The notes under the pieces: generated by a model
Told to the model about the DNA's origin: nothing
The model's database searches: none
The model's input: only the letters and a program-made list of their open reading frames with translations
In this document: one piece after another, positions 34,801 through 44,277 of the stretch
How the letters are laid out: each line of letters starts with the position of its first letter
Numbering within the stretch: position 1 is the first letter of the stretch
NCBI GenBank assembly: GCA_963514095.1
Contig: OY741276.1
Span: 24,032,895 to 24,096,894 of the forward strand
Reading direction: 5' to 3'
DNA length: 64,000 nucleotides
From: Eutrigla gurnardus
Taxonomy: Eukaryota > Chordata > Actinopteri > Perciformes > Triglidae
Translations under genes and position numbers: made by a program

Positions 34801-36039
34801 ATATGTTAATTGCAGAAATTATTTGAAATTACTAATTGTGGGGTTAGACCGCTAAAGTGTTTTTCACCATTTTTGTGTTTCTGATTTTTTGGGGTAGGCC
34901 TGAAACCATGGCTAAATGACGCACTGGAGCCATCCTGACCCCTCGCATAACACTTTATAAAAACCAGAGCACATAGCATCAGTGGTTCTGCTGCTCAGAT
35001 GCCAGAAAAAACACTTACATACCAGAGCGTCCAGTTTGCTGGCGAGCAGTGGTGTACTGGCTTTCTGGCATTTCGGGATGAATCCCGGTGGGCCAGTGGT
35101 CCGTCAAAAAGGTTTTTACCGGCAGTCCGGCCCTGATGGCTCCAGCCATCTCTGGGTGCAGATGAGAACTTTCAAGTTCTGTATCTTGCCAAAGGATACT
35201 TTGGCATGTGGACTGGAGGAGCCGGGAATTGAACCAACAATTGATAACTTTACGTATGTAATCGACCTCCCCCCAGACACGCCCCAGTGTTTCATACACT
35301 ATTAAGTAAACAGCTTATTTTTCAATATTTGGAAAACTAAATTTTTTTAAATCATTCATTCATTTGGCAGGGTTGTTAATAACTTAATTTTCTGTGGTGT
35401 GATAAACTCAGAACACAAATTAATGTTTTGCTTTACTCCGACTTTAACTCTGATCTAGAAGCTTTCTACTGATGTTCAGTCTGCTGCCTTTGGTTTAGCT
35501 GTCACTTGTGATTTTGACCTTTGTTTTGATGGCCATGTAGCAAAGGTTATGTGCAACCAAGTTGTTTTCAGGTTCATTTTGAAAAATTATCAGTCAACAC
35601 CAAAACAGCAAAAAAAAAAAAAAAAAAACTACAGATTGAAGCTACCTCACTAAATTTTGGGAGCAGGACCACATCACCTCCCAACCATGCTCCCAATTCA
35701 TGCTTTTCCATAAATACCGCCGAACACACTCCTCCTGTTCCACTCGCATATTCAGTGGCCCCTCCCCGAACCAGTTCTTCTCCTCTCCCTCCCTCTTCCT
35801 CTCATCCTCGTCTCTACGTAGGGTGTATAGCACATTCCATATGGAAGCTTCCCTACAACATATTCTGCAGAACAGATGAAAAACAAGCAAAACAATCATG
35901 TTTTTCTGTAATAAATCTATAAAACCTTTTTTTTTTTTTGAAGGTGTGTTCCTTGCTATTGAAAATTCAGTTAAAGGTGTGTACGGGTGAGTTGCCTTTA
36001 GTCACAAAAGTGTAGCCAAGTTGCGCCTTAAACATTCAC
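31891..36039. other. Mostly single-copy block with minor simple repeats
   Basis: Contains short CA runs at about 33633-33650 and 34590-34611, an A-run at 35610-35628 and a T-run near 35928. About 35045-35110 includes CGGGATGAATCCCGGTGGGCC, a phrase I associate with a dispersed fish repeat, but no boundaries could be set. The 186-codon frame at 32963-33523 is a low-complexity Ser/Pro/Leu read of a pyrimidine-rich tract. Confidence 0.4.
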
Positions 36040-36480
36040 TCTACTGGCCATCAGGGGGCGACTCTTGAGTGCAAAAAGAAGTCCGACTGAAAGGATGTCT
36101 CTGAGAAACTTGACTCACTTGATTTATTATCTCATTGTAAACATGACTTTCTGGTCTCAATCACTCCTTTCAAGACTTCTTCAATACAACATGATGTTCG
36201 TTTAGCAAATTATGGTCCATTTAGAATCAAATAGACCATAAAGCACGGTATGCTTTAGGGCGGGGCTACCTTGTGACAGACAGGTCGCTACCACGGCCTC
36301 GCCACTGCGCAACCACATTTCCGACCACACTAATTAGCTGAAGATTACTTCACAGGTAGTTCTGTGAAGTAATTTTACCTTGAATGATGAAGCTAACTTT
36401 GTTGACAGCTTCACACAATCACAGATGCAATAAAGTTGCTTCACTGAGTGCCGCTCTGCCGCCTGTAAAATGACGAAGCA
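36040..36480 (-). repeat. Dispersed repeat family A, copy 7
   Basis: Minus-strand, nearly full-length copy. It runs from GCAAAAAGAAGTCCGACT-like sequence through the inverse of the CATAAACTCATGTTTAC block, CAAGACTTCTTCAATACAACA, TTTAGGGCGGGGCTACCTTG, CAGGTCGCTACCACGGC and TTGATGAAGCTAACTTTG-like words to the GTTGCTTC-GAGTGCCGCTCTGC block. Confidence 0.8.
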
Positions 36481-36574
36481 GGGTCAGCGGATGCTGAGGC
36501 ACATAGTGCGCAGAAATCGCTAACTTTCTGCAGTCAATCGCTACAGACCTCCAAACTTCATGTGGCCTTCAGAT

Positions 36575-37228
36575 TAGCTCAAGAACAGTGTAGAGAGCTT
36601 CATGGAATGGGTTTCCATGACGATCAGCTGCATGAGTCTGGGTTTGGTGGTTGCCAGGACAACGGTACTTGTCTGACTGCATTGTGCCACGTGTAAAGTT
36701 TGGTGGAGGGGGATTATGGTGTGGGGTTGTTTTTCAGGAGCTGGGCTTGGCCCCTTAGTTCCAGTGAAAGGAACTCTGAATGCTTCAGAATACCAAGACA
36801 TGTTGGACAATTCCATGCTCCCAACTTTGTGGAACAGTTTGGGGATGACCCCTTCCTGTTCCAACATGACTTTGCACCAGTGAACAAAGCAAGGTCCATA
36901 AAGACATGGATGAGGGAGTTTGGATGAACTTGACTGGCCTGCACAGAGTCCTGACCTCAACCCGATAGAACACCTTTGGGATGAATTAGAGTGGAGACTG
37001 AGAGCCAGGCCTTCCCGTCCAACATCAGTGTGTGACCTCACAAATACGCTTCTGGAAGAATGGTCAAAAAGTCCCATAAACACACTAAACCTTGTGGAAG
37101 AGTTGAAGCTGTTATAGCTGTAAAAGGTGGACCGACATCATATTAAACCCTATGGATTAAGAATGGGATGCCACTTTAGTTCATATGCGCGTTAAGGCAT
37201 GTAAGTGAATATTTTTGGCATTATAGTC

Positions 37229-37231
<3 letters not shown>
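36575..37231 (+). mobile_element. Deleted Tc1/mariner (Tc1-like) transposon
   Basis: The 3' part of a fish Tc1-like element. Its transposase region (36575-37118) carries the C-terminal catalytic block, and it ends near TTTTGGCATTATAGT at about 37213-37228, which resembles a Tc1-type right TIR next to TA. The 5' TIR, the paired helix-turn-helix DNA-binding region and the first catalytic Asp region are missing. An internal deletion is visible where catalytic-domain sequence jumps shortly after 36630. It cannot encode a transposase. Confidence 0.85.
36600..37117 (+). pseudogene. Tc1-like transposase remnant
   Basis: The frame at 36920-37117 reads DELDWPAQSPDLNPIEHLWD, the block holding the last two DDE acidic residues (Asp in SPDLNP region, then Glu/Asp of IEHLWDELE), followed by the LLEEWSKSPINTL tail. 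Upstream pieces (GGGCT-type GVGL and HAPNFVEQFGDDPFLFQHD) lie in different frames, with stops between, so several indels are present. Length is about half of a normal ~340-residue Tc1 transposase. Dead copy. Confidence 0.85.
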
Positions 37232-37235
<4 letters not shown>

Positions 37236-37286
<51 letters not shown>

Positions 37287-37287
37287 A
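37236..37287. repeat. (TA)n-(CA)n microsatellite
   Basis: An AT run immediately beside the Tc1 right end passes into a short CA run. Tc1 elements target TA, so insertion into or beside a TA array is natural. Confidence 0.93.
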
Positions 37288-37816
37288 ATACTTGCTCACA
37301 TACTGTATATACTGTATACTATCTTATATACAAGCAGTTTGTGTTTGTTCTGGGCTACTGTAGAAATATGAAGAAGACCCACCCCCAATGTAGACATAAA
37401 CAGCTCATTCTAAGCAATTTCCGGTCATACACTGATGAATATATTCTTAAAAATATCAATAGCCTACACACTGTTGCTTTAAAGACACCTCTTTCAGAAA
37501 CACACCGTTACATATTACTATTACTATTATAATATACTGTATATACTATATTACAGCCATCATAGGTTAAGGCGGGACAGACACAGCCCAGGGGCCTCAT
37601 TTATAAAACTGTGCGTAGGATCCTTACTAAAAGTGTACGTACGCCCAAAAGCCAAAGTTTGCGTGCGCCAAAAAAAAATCTGATTTATAAAACTGTGCGC
37701 ACGCAAGCTGTACGCAATGTTTCCTTTATAAATCACAGATCACCTACAAGTGTGCGTACCTGAATCCCGCCCTGTACACGCCCTCATTTTACTATATTAA
37801 TAAGCCGGCATGCAAA

Positions 37817-38453
37817 TCTGCATGGAGATAGAGACACTTGTTGGGGAGGTGGAGGACAATAATTTAATTTAGTGGCCACAGCAGCGGGATCACGAATAAA
37901 AAGAAGAAGTGCGAGTGGCAACACATTGCTGCTGCAGTCGGCGTCAGCTGGACCGAGCGGACGGTGGCAGAACTTACGAAAAAGTGGTCCGATCTGAAGG
38001 TAAATGACATCTTTCTGCTCCTTTACCAACATGTATTTAATGTATTGCTTGCGTATTTGAGGAAGTTTGATTTTGATGCGACTTTGACGGGGATTGTGTC
38101 TGAAAAGGAGGGAGACAGACGCGACTGAGACCAGAGGGATAAGGGTGAACAGATTTTAAACTTTTATTGTATATAAAACAAAACGTTAAATAGTTTCTGT
38201 CCTTCCAGAGTCTGCAGCGTTGGGCGTAGAGGAGGGTGACGGTGAGGAGGGTGAAGGTGACGGGCCCTCGGCACAGCGTCCGGGGTTGCGCCGGACCCGG
38301 ACGCTGTGCCGAGGGCATGGCACATCAAGCGGTCGGGTGCTCACTGATGCCGTCCTGCAACTTCAGCGAGAGACAATTGCCGCCATCAACAACGTTGCAG
38401 ATGAGCTACAGCAAACGCGCACTGTGATTAATAAAGGAATAAGTTTACAATGA
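37817..38453 (+). pseudogene. Harbinger Myb/SANT-like protein gene, decayed
   Basis: A segment at about 37873-37999 reads KKKKCEWQHIAAAVGVSWTE, then RTVAELTKKWSDLK, the C-terminal half of the trihelix/Myb-like domain of the Harbinger accessory protein. It is followed by a GTAAAT donor at 38000 and a TTCCAG acceptor ending at 38208. The second exon ends at 38453 with RVLTDAVLQLQRETIAAINN and VADELQQTRTVINKG, the usual C-terminal helix. Just upstream, ETLVGEVEDNNLI runs into a stop in a different frame, so the N-terminal part is frameshifted. The known role is to bring the transposase to the nucleus and transposon ends; this copy is non-functional. A 20-bp hairpin sits inside exon 2. Confidence 0.78.
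38265..38315. repeat. Perfect 20-bp inverted repeat inside the Myb-like exon
   Basis: The arms 38265-38284 (CCCTCGGCACAGCGTCCGGG) and 38296-38315 are perfectly complementary, with an 11-base loop. They are GC-rich compared with the rest of the element. In frame they encode SAQRPG and RTRTLCRG-like stretches. Probably a local inverted duplication. Confidence 0.92.
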
Positions 38454-39297
38454 ACATTGATTGTTGTCTTCCTTATCTTACAAACGCATAACATCCTCAC
38501 AGATTCTTGCGCCATGTTGATACCACTCCAGTCAGGCAGGGGGCCGAGGCTCATCATGCTGGGGACTCTACCACCTTTGCCGGGTGGTGGAGTCTGCCTC
38601 CTGAAGTTCGGTAAAGTTGCGCTCTCCACGCTCCACGACTGAGCGCGCACGAGCGTGGCACTCTTTATAGCGCATTTCCTCTGCGCTCTGGTGGTTTAAA
38701 AACGAGGATAAAGTGTAACAAGTATACGATGGCTTAATGGCTGTATGTATGTGTGTTGATGACATATGCACAGTAAATAAGGAGAATGTTTAGTTACTGT
38801 GTTCTGCAGTGATCTAATGGAGGATATTTATTGTATCCTGTATTACATGCAGTCGGGCCATCTCCTCCTCCTCCTGCGGTGACGGCGCTGATTCAATATT
38901 TTAAAATTATTTTGATTTAAGATATAAGTCAGATTTTAAAAGAAGGTGTTAATATGAAAAATAATTTCACTCCGTAAAAGCGTCAAAAACACTGCTGGAG
39001 TTCATCATGATAACGCGGATCTAACGTATAATGAGTGAAATTAAATGTGTGCGAGTCATCTAAACTATAATAGTTGTTCTCACGTTTACTTCCTACAATC
39101 TGACATCTGTATCGCTGATTCCCCTCCAGTCTCCAGAATGTGCGTACCGGTACGCATGCCTCAGAGTTTGCTTACAGGTACGCACACTTTCCCGTCAAGT
39201 TTGGTTTTTATAGATCACAACCTTTGCGTGGAAAGTGGCATACGCACGTTTCCAGCCCTGTTTTGTGCGCACGCAAGCTTTATAAATGAGGCCCCAG

Positions 39298-39824
39298 TTC
39301 ACTTCACTGTGTTACTGCTGTCAGACATCGAAGAGTGATTTCACTGTAGCACTTAAATACTACCTGTTAACAAAAATCTTTCCTTCATGTCTGAACTGAG
39401 ACGTCAATCAAACCTGTCCGACGACATGACAGAGACGTCTGTGGCGCGCCGCAACATTTAAACCACCACGCCTTCTACACAATCCTGAATTATATTGTTA
39501 ATCAATGTATTCATGAAATTGAGGGTTCGGCTTTCCTAACGGCATTTCAGTGTGTTCTCTGTATGTACAGCCTGTCAGTTAGGACTGCGGTTGGGTCAGG
39601 TCATAGGAGTGTGAACAACAACAAAACTTTATTCTGAACCCGAGGCATTTTAGAGGCATTCTGAGTGCTCCCACGCCATTCTTACACCTGTTACTATGTT
39701 ACAAAATGCACCCATTGTTCAGGTTTGCTCTTTAACACAGTGTATCACACAACACAAGATTGTTCACATCAGAAGCGTCACCTTCTGGATGTTTGCTTTA
39801 GGTGAGGGGTGGTGCCTGCATAGA
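39298..39824. other. Intergenic, nothing recognised
   Basis: A single-copy looking stretch between the Harbinger element and the LINE. Its right part could be an undetected 5' leader of the LINE. Confidence 0.4.
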
Positions 39825-40089
39825 GTGTGCAGGAGTCCATCGAGGAAGTCATGACAACTCAACCACCACCCATTACAGCCATGTGTCCTATCCCAGTCAG
39901 GACATCAAACCAAAGGTTTCTCCAGAGACCCATTGCTCGAGGCTGTAATCCATCCAATCTCTGCTTCCCACCATTCTCAACCGGTACGGAACTTGAAGTA
40001 CTAGGGGGGTATGGAACTGTCAGTCTGCAGTCAAGAAGGCGGACACCATTTCAGCTTATGCCTCCCTGCAGACTCTCCACTTCCTGGCC

Positions 40090-40560
40090 CTTATAGAGAC
40101 CTGGATCACCCAAGAAAACACTGCCACTCCAGCTGCCCTCTCAACTGCCTACACATTTTCACACTCCCCAAGTTGAACAGGTCGAGGAGGAGGAACTGGG
40201 CTCCTCATCTCAGCCAGGTGGTCCTACCAGGTCCTTCCTCTGGACCACCTACCCTGATCTGAACTTGAATTCCATGCCGTCTCTGTCACCCTTCCTTTCA
40301 AGCTCAACATCATAGTGATCTATCGCCCACCCGGTCATCCTTGGTGACTTCAACATCCACTCAGGAAAGCTGCACTCATCTGAATTCATTGACTTCTTCT
40401 CCACATTTGACCTCACACTCTCCCCCTCTCCAAACACCCAAAGGCCCGGGAACCAACTTGCCCTCGTCTTCACAAGATCCTGTGGCATCTCGGCACTCTC
40501 TGTTACCCCGCTCACCGTGTCCGACCACCACTTTGTGACTTTCTCTCTCCCCATGAAGTC
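40090..40560 (+). pseudogene. LINE apurinic-type endonuclease, fragmentary
   Basis: Pieces in different frames match L2 endonuclease order: ALIETWIT (LTETWL-type) near 40090, FHAV and FKLNIIVIYRPP at about 40273-40333, then VILGDFNIHS at about 40336-40370, NQLALVFTRSCG near 40450 and VSDHHFVTFSL near 40520. The stretch between IYRPP and LGDFNIH is deleted, removing part of the catalytic fold. Confidence 0.8.
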
Positions 40561-41159
40561 CACCACGCCACAACCTGAAATCCCTCACTCCATCCGCTCT
40601 CTCCTCAACTGTTATTTCCTCACTACCATCCACAGAACAATTTTCCTTAATGCCTACTGAGGAAGCCTCCTCCATCCTGATGTCCTCACTCTCCTCTTCT
40701 TTGGACACTCTCTGTCCCCTCACCTCACGACCAGCGCGATCATCTCCCTCCCCTCCCTGGCTTTCCGAACCTCTGCGAACCAACAGATCACTGTTGCGAG
40801 CGGCAGAGAGAAAATGGAAAGAAATCAGGCCAGGATGATGACCTTGCCCAACACCTCCTTTCTGACTTGACCTCAACTGTATTGGCAGCTAAATCTGCCT
40901 TCGACCTGTCAAGGATCAACTCTTCCACCTCCAACCCCAGGAAACTCTTCTGCATGTTCTCTTCTCCCTCCTCACCCCTCCTACCCCTCCCCCTCCTTCC
41001 TCCCTCACTGCTGATGACTTTGAAACTTACTTTACCAAAAAAGTAAAAGACATCAGCTCCTCATTCACTCCTATAACCTCCCAGAAACCATATCCCCCAA
41101 CTCTCAACTCTGATGGCCTTACCAGCTTTAGCCCTATCTCCTCTGATGACATTCACACA

Positions 41160-42320
41160 CTTGTTACGTCTAACCGTGCCACTACCTGCTCCCTTGACCT
41201 GATTCCCTCCTCTCTTCTCCAAGACATTTCATACGACATCTTGCCATTCCTCACCACTCTGATCAACTCCTCCCTCACCTCAGGTCTCATTACAGCAGTT
41301 TTCAAGACAGCTACAGTGAAGCCACTCCTGGAAAAAAAAAACACCCTAGACGCTGCTGACATCCAAAGCTACAGACCTGTATCTCTGGAACGTGCCGCCT
41401 ACAACCAACTGTCATTCTATCTCTCACAGAACAACCTCCTTGACCCTAATCGATCAGGATTCAGGACTGCTCACTCCACTGAGACGGCCCTCCTCACAGT
41501 GACCGAGTCCCTGCGAGACGCCAGAGCCTCATCCCACTCCTCCATTTTCATTGTCCTCGACCTATCTGCTGCATTCGACACAGTCAACCACCAAATCCTC
41601 CTCTCCATCCTGGCTGAACTTGGCATCATTAACCTGGTTCACATCATACCTGACAAATCACACCTTTCAGGTCACATGGAATGGCTCTATGTCCAAACCC
41701 TGCTCTCTGGGAACGGGTGTCCCTCAAGGCTCAATACTAGGACCATTTCTGATCTCATTATACACCAGATCACTAGGCTCAGTAATCACATCACATAGAT
41801 TCTCCTACAATTGTTTTGCAGAGACACCCAGCCGTTCCTCTCTTTTCCCCCAACCTCCGACACTCACATTGCAACTCGCATCTTGGAATGTCTGGAAGAC
41901 ATCCAGAGCCACAGTAACTGGACAACTGTGCATCCCCTCAAGCTTAACCTGCATAAAAACAAACTCCTCTTCATCCCAGGGAAAGACTGCCCTTGCATGG
42001 ACCTGTCGGTCACTGTCAAGGACATGCAGTATTGCCTTCGTCAACTACTAGGAACCTGGGTGTAATCCTCGACGACCAACTATCCTGCACCCCCAACATC
42101 ACTGCTGTGGCCTGATCCTGCAGACTTGCACTCTACAGGATCCAGTCTTTCCTCACAAAGGACGCAACGCAACTCCTGGTCAAAGCACTGGTCATCTCCC
42201 GCCTTGACTACTGCAACTCTCTCCTGGCTGGACTCCCAGCCTGAGCGACTAAACCATTGCAGCGTATCCAGAATGCTGCAACACGCCTTGTCTTCAATCT
42301 ACCCAAATTCTCCCATGTGA
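41160..42320 (+). pseudogene. LINE reverse transcriptase, frameshifted and catalytically dead
   Basis: An open frame at 41241-41798 covers fingers and palm: TVKPLLEKK, SYRPVSL, NQLSFYLSQNNLLDPNRSGF, HSTETALL, and FIVLDLSAAFDTVNHQ with the first catalytic Asp. A frameshift near 41640-41660 moves the continuation FTSYLTNHTFQVTWNG, GVPQGSILGPFLISLYT to the frame of 41551-42051. The second catalytic motif, normally a YADD-type box, reads FAET at about 41815 after a small deletion, so the enzyme is inactive. Downstream pieces (VISRLDYCNSLLAG-type, IQNAATRLVFNLPKFSH) lie in further frames. Confidence 0.88.
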
Positions 42321-42517
42321 CCCCTCCTGTGGGACCTCCTCTGGCTCCCTGTTGCAGCCTGCATCCAATTCAAGACAATGGCACTGGCCTTCAAGGCCAC
42401 CAATGGAACGGCACCCATCTACCCCCAAACACTGGTGAAACTACATGCCCCAACGCGAGCATTCGCTCCTCTTCTTCAGCTGGCCGGCTGGTACCACCAT
42501 CGCTGAAATCAAACAAA

Positions 42518-42690
42518 TGTTGCTGAGCAAAGTCTGGACTCTTCTCTGTTCTGCCGCCTCACGATCTGTGAATTACAGCCATATTAAATTGGCATGCACA
42601 GAATAGCCAAAACATCCAAACAGTTAAAACACGGAATATGACATGAAAATGTAATGTTGCTCAGCAAAGTCCAGACTCTTCTCTGTTCTG
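42518..42690 (+). repeat. Local direct duplication inside the LINE C-terminal region
   Basis: A 36-base block starting TGTTGCTGAGCAAAG at 42518 recurs at 42655 with three differences. Between the copies are about 100 bases, with no TIR, that do not fit the LINE. Sequence after the second copy (TGGTGGAACGAACTCCTGACC) resumes the LINE reading. Confidence 0.75.
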
Positions 42691-43027
42691 GTCCTCAGTG
42701 GTGGAACGAACTCCTGACCAATGTCAAGACAGCAGCGTAACTTGCCATCTTCCGCAAAAAACTCAAGACTCACCTGTTCAGACTTCACCCCGAGTCTGCA
42801 TAGCATGACTCACTTCCCCCACTCACTAGCACTTTGATCATAGCACTGTTGTACATAAGGTATCCTTGTTGAACAGCAACTTCTTTACTTAGATGAGGAC
42901 CTAACACTTACAATTTTTCGCCCTTACTTTATCGTCAATGATATGTTGTGGTTTATTCCTTTCAACAAATGTAGTTATTGTAAGTTGCTTTGGAAAAAAG
43001 TGTCTGCTAAATACAATAAATGTAAAT

Positions 43028-43384
43028 TTATATGTAAGCAAGACATGACACAAAAAAACTCCTCGCAACGTCACATCACACATCACAAAAAATGAGTATG
43101 TTGCCGTTCCTTGAGTTTGTCTGATGATTTCGGTGTTGGACCCTATGATCAGAAGTCTCTGAATCTCGTTGTCTCTCCAGTTGGACAATTTCATTGGTGC
43201 CTTTGTGAATTTGATGTTTGATCTACTTCTCGGTTAACATGAGGGAAGTTGAAACATCATCAAAACGGCCATTGGAACTATTTGGAATATGACTCGCACT
43301 TATCACACATTGGCTCAATTTGACATTACATCAACTTTGTACTTGTCTGCGTAGGTCTGGTCCAACTGATACGGATCTTTTCGT
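43028..43384. other. Intergenic, nothing recognised
   Basis: A short single-copy looking gap between the LINE tail and a family A copy. Confidence 0.5.
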
Positions 43385-43945
43385 TCTCACCAGGCGGCAA
43401 CCTCTGATTCCGGAAATAGAAGGCTAAGGGGTGCAAAAAGAAGTCTGATTATATGGAAGTCAAGAGAGAAAATTACCCTAATTCTCACTTGATTTATTAT
43501 TTCAGTAAATATTGTTAACATGAATTAATGGTCTCAAGTTCTAGTTTCAAGTCTTCGTCAATTCAGAATTATGTTGACTTATGGTCCATTTAGAGTAAAA
43601 TAGATCATAAAGCAGGGGATGCTTTAAGGCAGGTCTACATTGTGATTGACAGGTTGCTACCACGGCCTCGCTAACAATGCAATTAACTACTAAGATGACT
43701 TGACACTTGTACACTACAGCTGGAAAGATAACCTTGAATTATGAAGCTGACTTAGTTAACAGCTTTATACCAGAAGCCAGATGGATCCAGATCCAGTAAG
43801 GTTGCTGCTTGGGGTGATGCTCTGCCGCTTGTGTTCATCAAGTCCACCCATAACTCTTCTACAGAAAAATCCAAGTTGGTGTAGACAAAATGCCGAACTC
43901 GGGTGTTCAAATCTTCCAGTCCACAAATCAATGTCTTACGTCAAG
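43385..43945 (-). repeat. Dispersed repeat family A, copy 8 (longest)
   Basis: Minus-strand copy of about 560 bases. It starts with the CACCAGGCGGCAACCTCTG block shared with copy 9 and continues with GCAAAAAGAAGTCTGATTA, TTCTCACTTGATTTATTATT, AAGTCTTCGTCAATTCAGAA, CTTTAAGGCAGGTCTACATT and GACAGGTTGCTACCACGGCC. It ends with TTATGAAGCTGACTTAGTTA, AGAAGCCAGATGGATCCAGA and GTAAGGTTGCTGCTTGGGGT. It gives the best view of the whole family. Confidence 0.82.
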
Positions 43946-44002
43946 ATGACTCAGCCCACCTCTTGATACAGAATCTCTCTCTGAACAATGGATGCATTTT
44001 GT

Positions 44003-44277
44003 CTCTCTCTTTTTACACAGACGATTCCGCCGCAATGGCAGAAAATAGAGTCAATATATGCCGCAGCGCTTTGTCCTGGTAATGCATCTTCACCACGTTA
44101 CGTCTTTGCTGCCTCGCTCTGTTTGCAAAGAACACCGGCTCGCCTTGTCTCGCCTTAAAAAATAAAATTCTGTCACCCCTTTCCGTCTCGGTAGCATTCA
44201 CACTGACACTGGGGCAGAAAAAAGCGTGATACTCCCGCAAAGGCAGAAAAGGCAGCGTAGAAGGGGCTGCAGATTCA
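44003..44277. mobile_element. MITE family E, diverged copy
   Basis: The left part (TTTTTACACAGACGATTCCG, CCGCAATGGCAGAAAA) and right part (GATACTCCCGCAAAGGCAG) match the ends of the element at 47392-47971 in the same arrangement. The outermost bases are worn, no TSD is visible, and the interior differs, so the edges are approximate. Confidence 0.65.

Larger units (their letters stand above)
37592..39294 (+). mobile_element. PIF/Harbinger transposon with Myb/SANT-like gene remnant, TSD CAG
   Basis: The TIRs are GGGCCTCATTTATAAA at 37592 and its inverse ending at 39294, each continuing into GTGCGT/GCGTGCGC-rich subterminal sequence. CAG flanks both sides (37589-37591 and 39295-39297). Subterminal TGCGTACG-type repeats are dense in the first and last ~150 bases. 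Harbinger elements carry two genes, a DDE transposase and a Myb-like DNA-binding protein. Only the second is recognisable here (37817-38453), so the copy depends on a transposase in trans. Confidence 0.88.
39825..43027 (+). mobile_element. L2-clade (Maui-like) LINE, broken
   Basis: Protein similarity runs in order along the plus strand: endonuclease pieces (about 40090-40560), a linker, reverse transcriptase (about 41200-42060), a C-terminal region (about 42070-42780) and the fish L2 3' tail with GTAAGTTGCTTTGG and GTCTGCTAAAT (42974-43027). Frameshifts and stops interrupt every domain. The tail is the same as that at 14156-14210. The 5' limit is uncertain. No TSD was identified. Confidence 0.85.

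Noticed and set aside
36574..37083. 169-codon minus-strand frame opposite the Tc1 remnant
   Set aside because: Antisense of the transposase; the plus strand carries the recognisable DDE block.
40376..40876. 166-codon minus-strand frame opposite the LINE
   Set aside because: Glu/Arg/Gly-rich antisense shadow of the pyrimidine-rich LINE coding strand.
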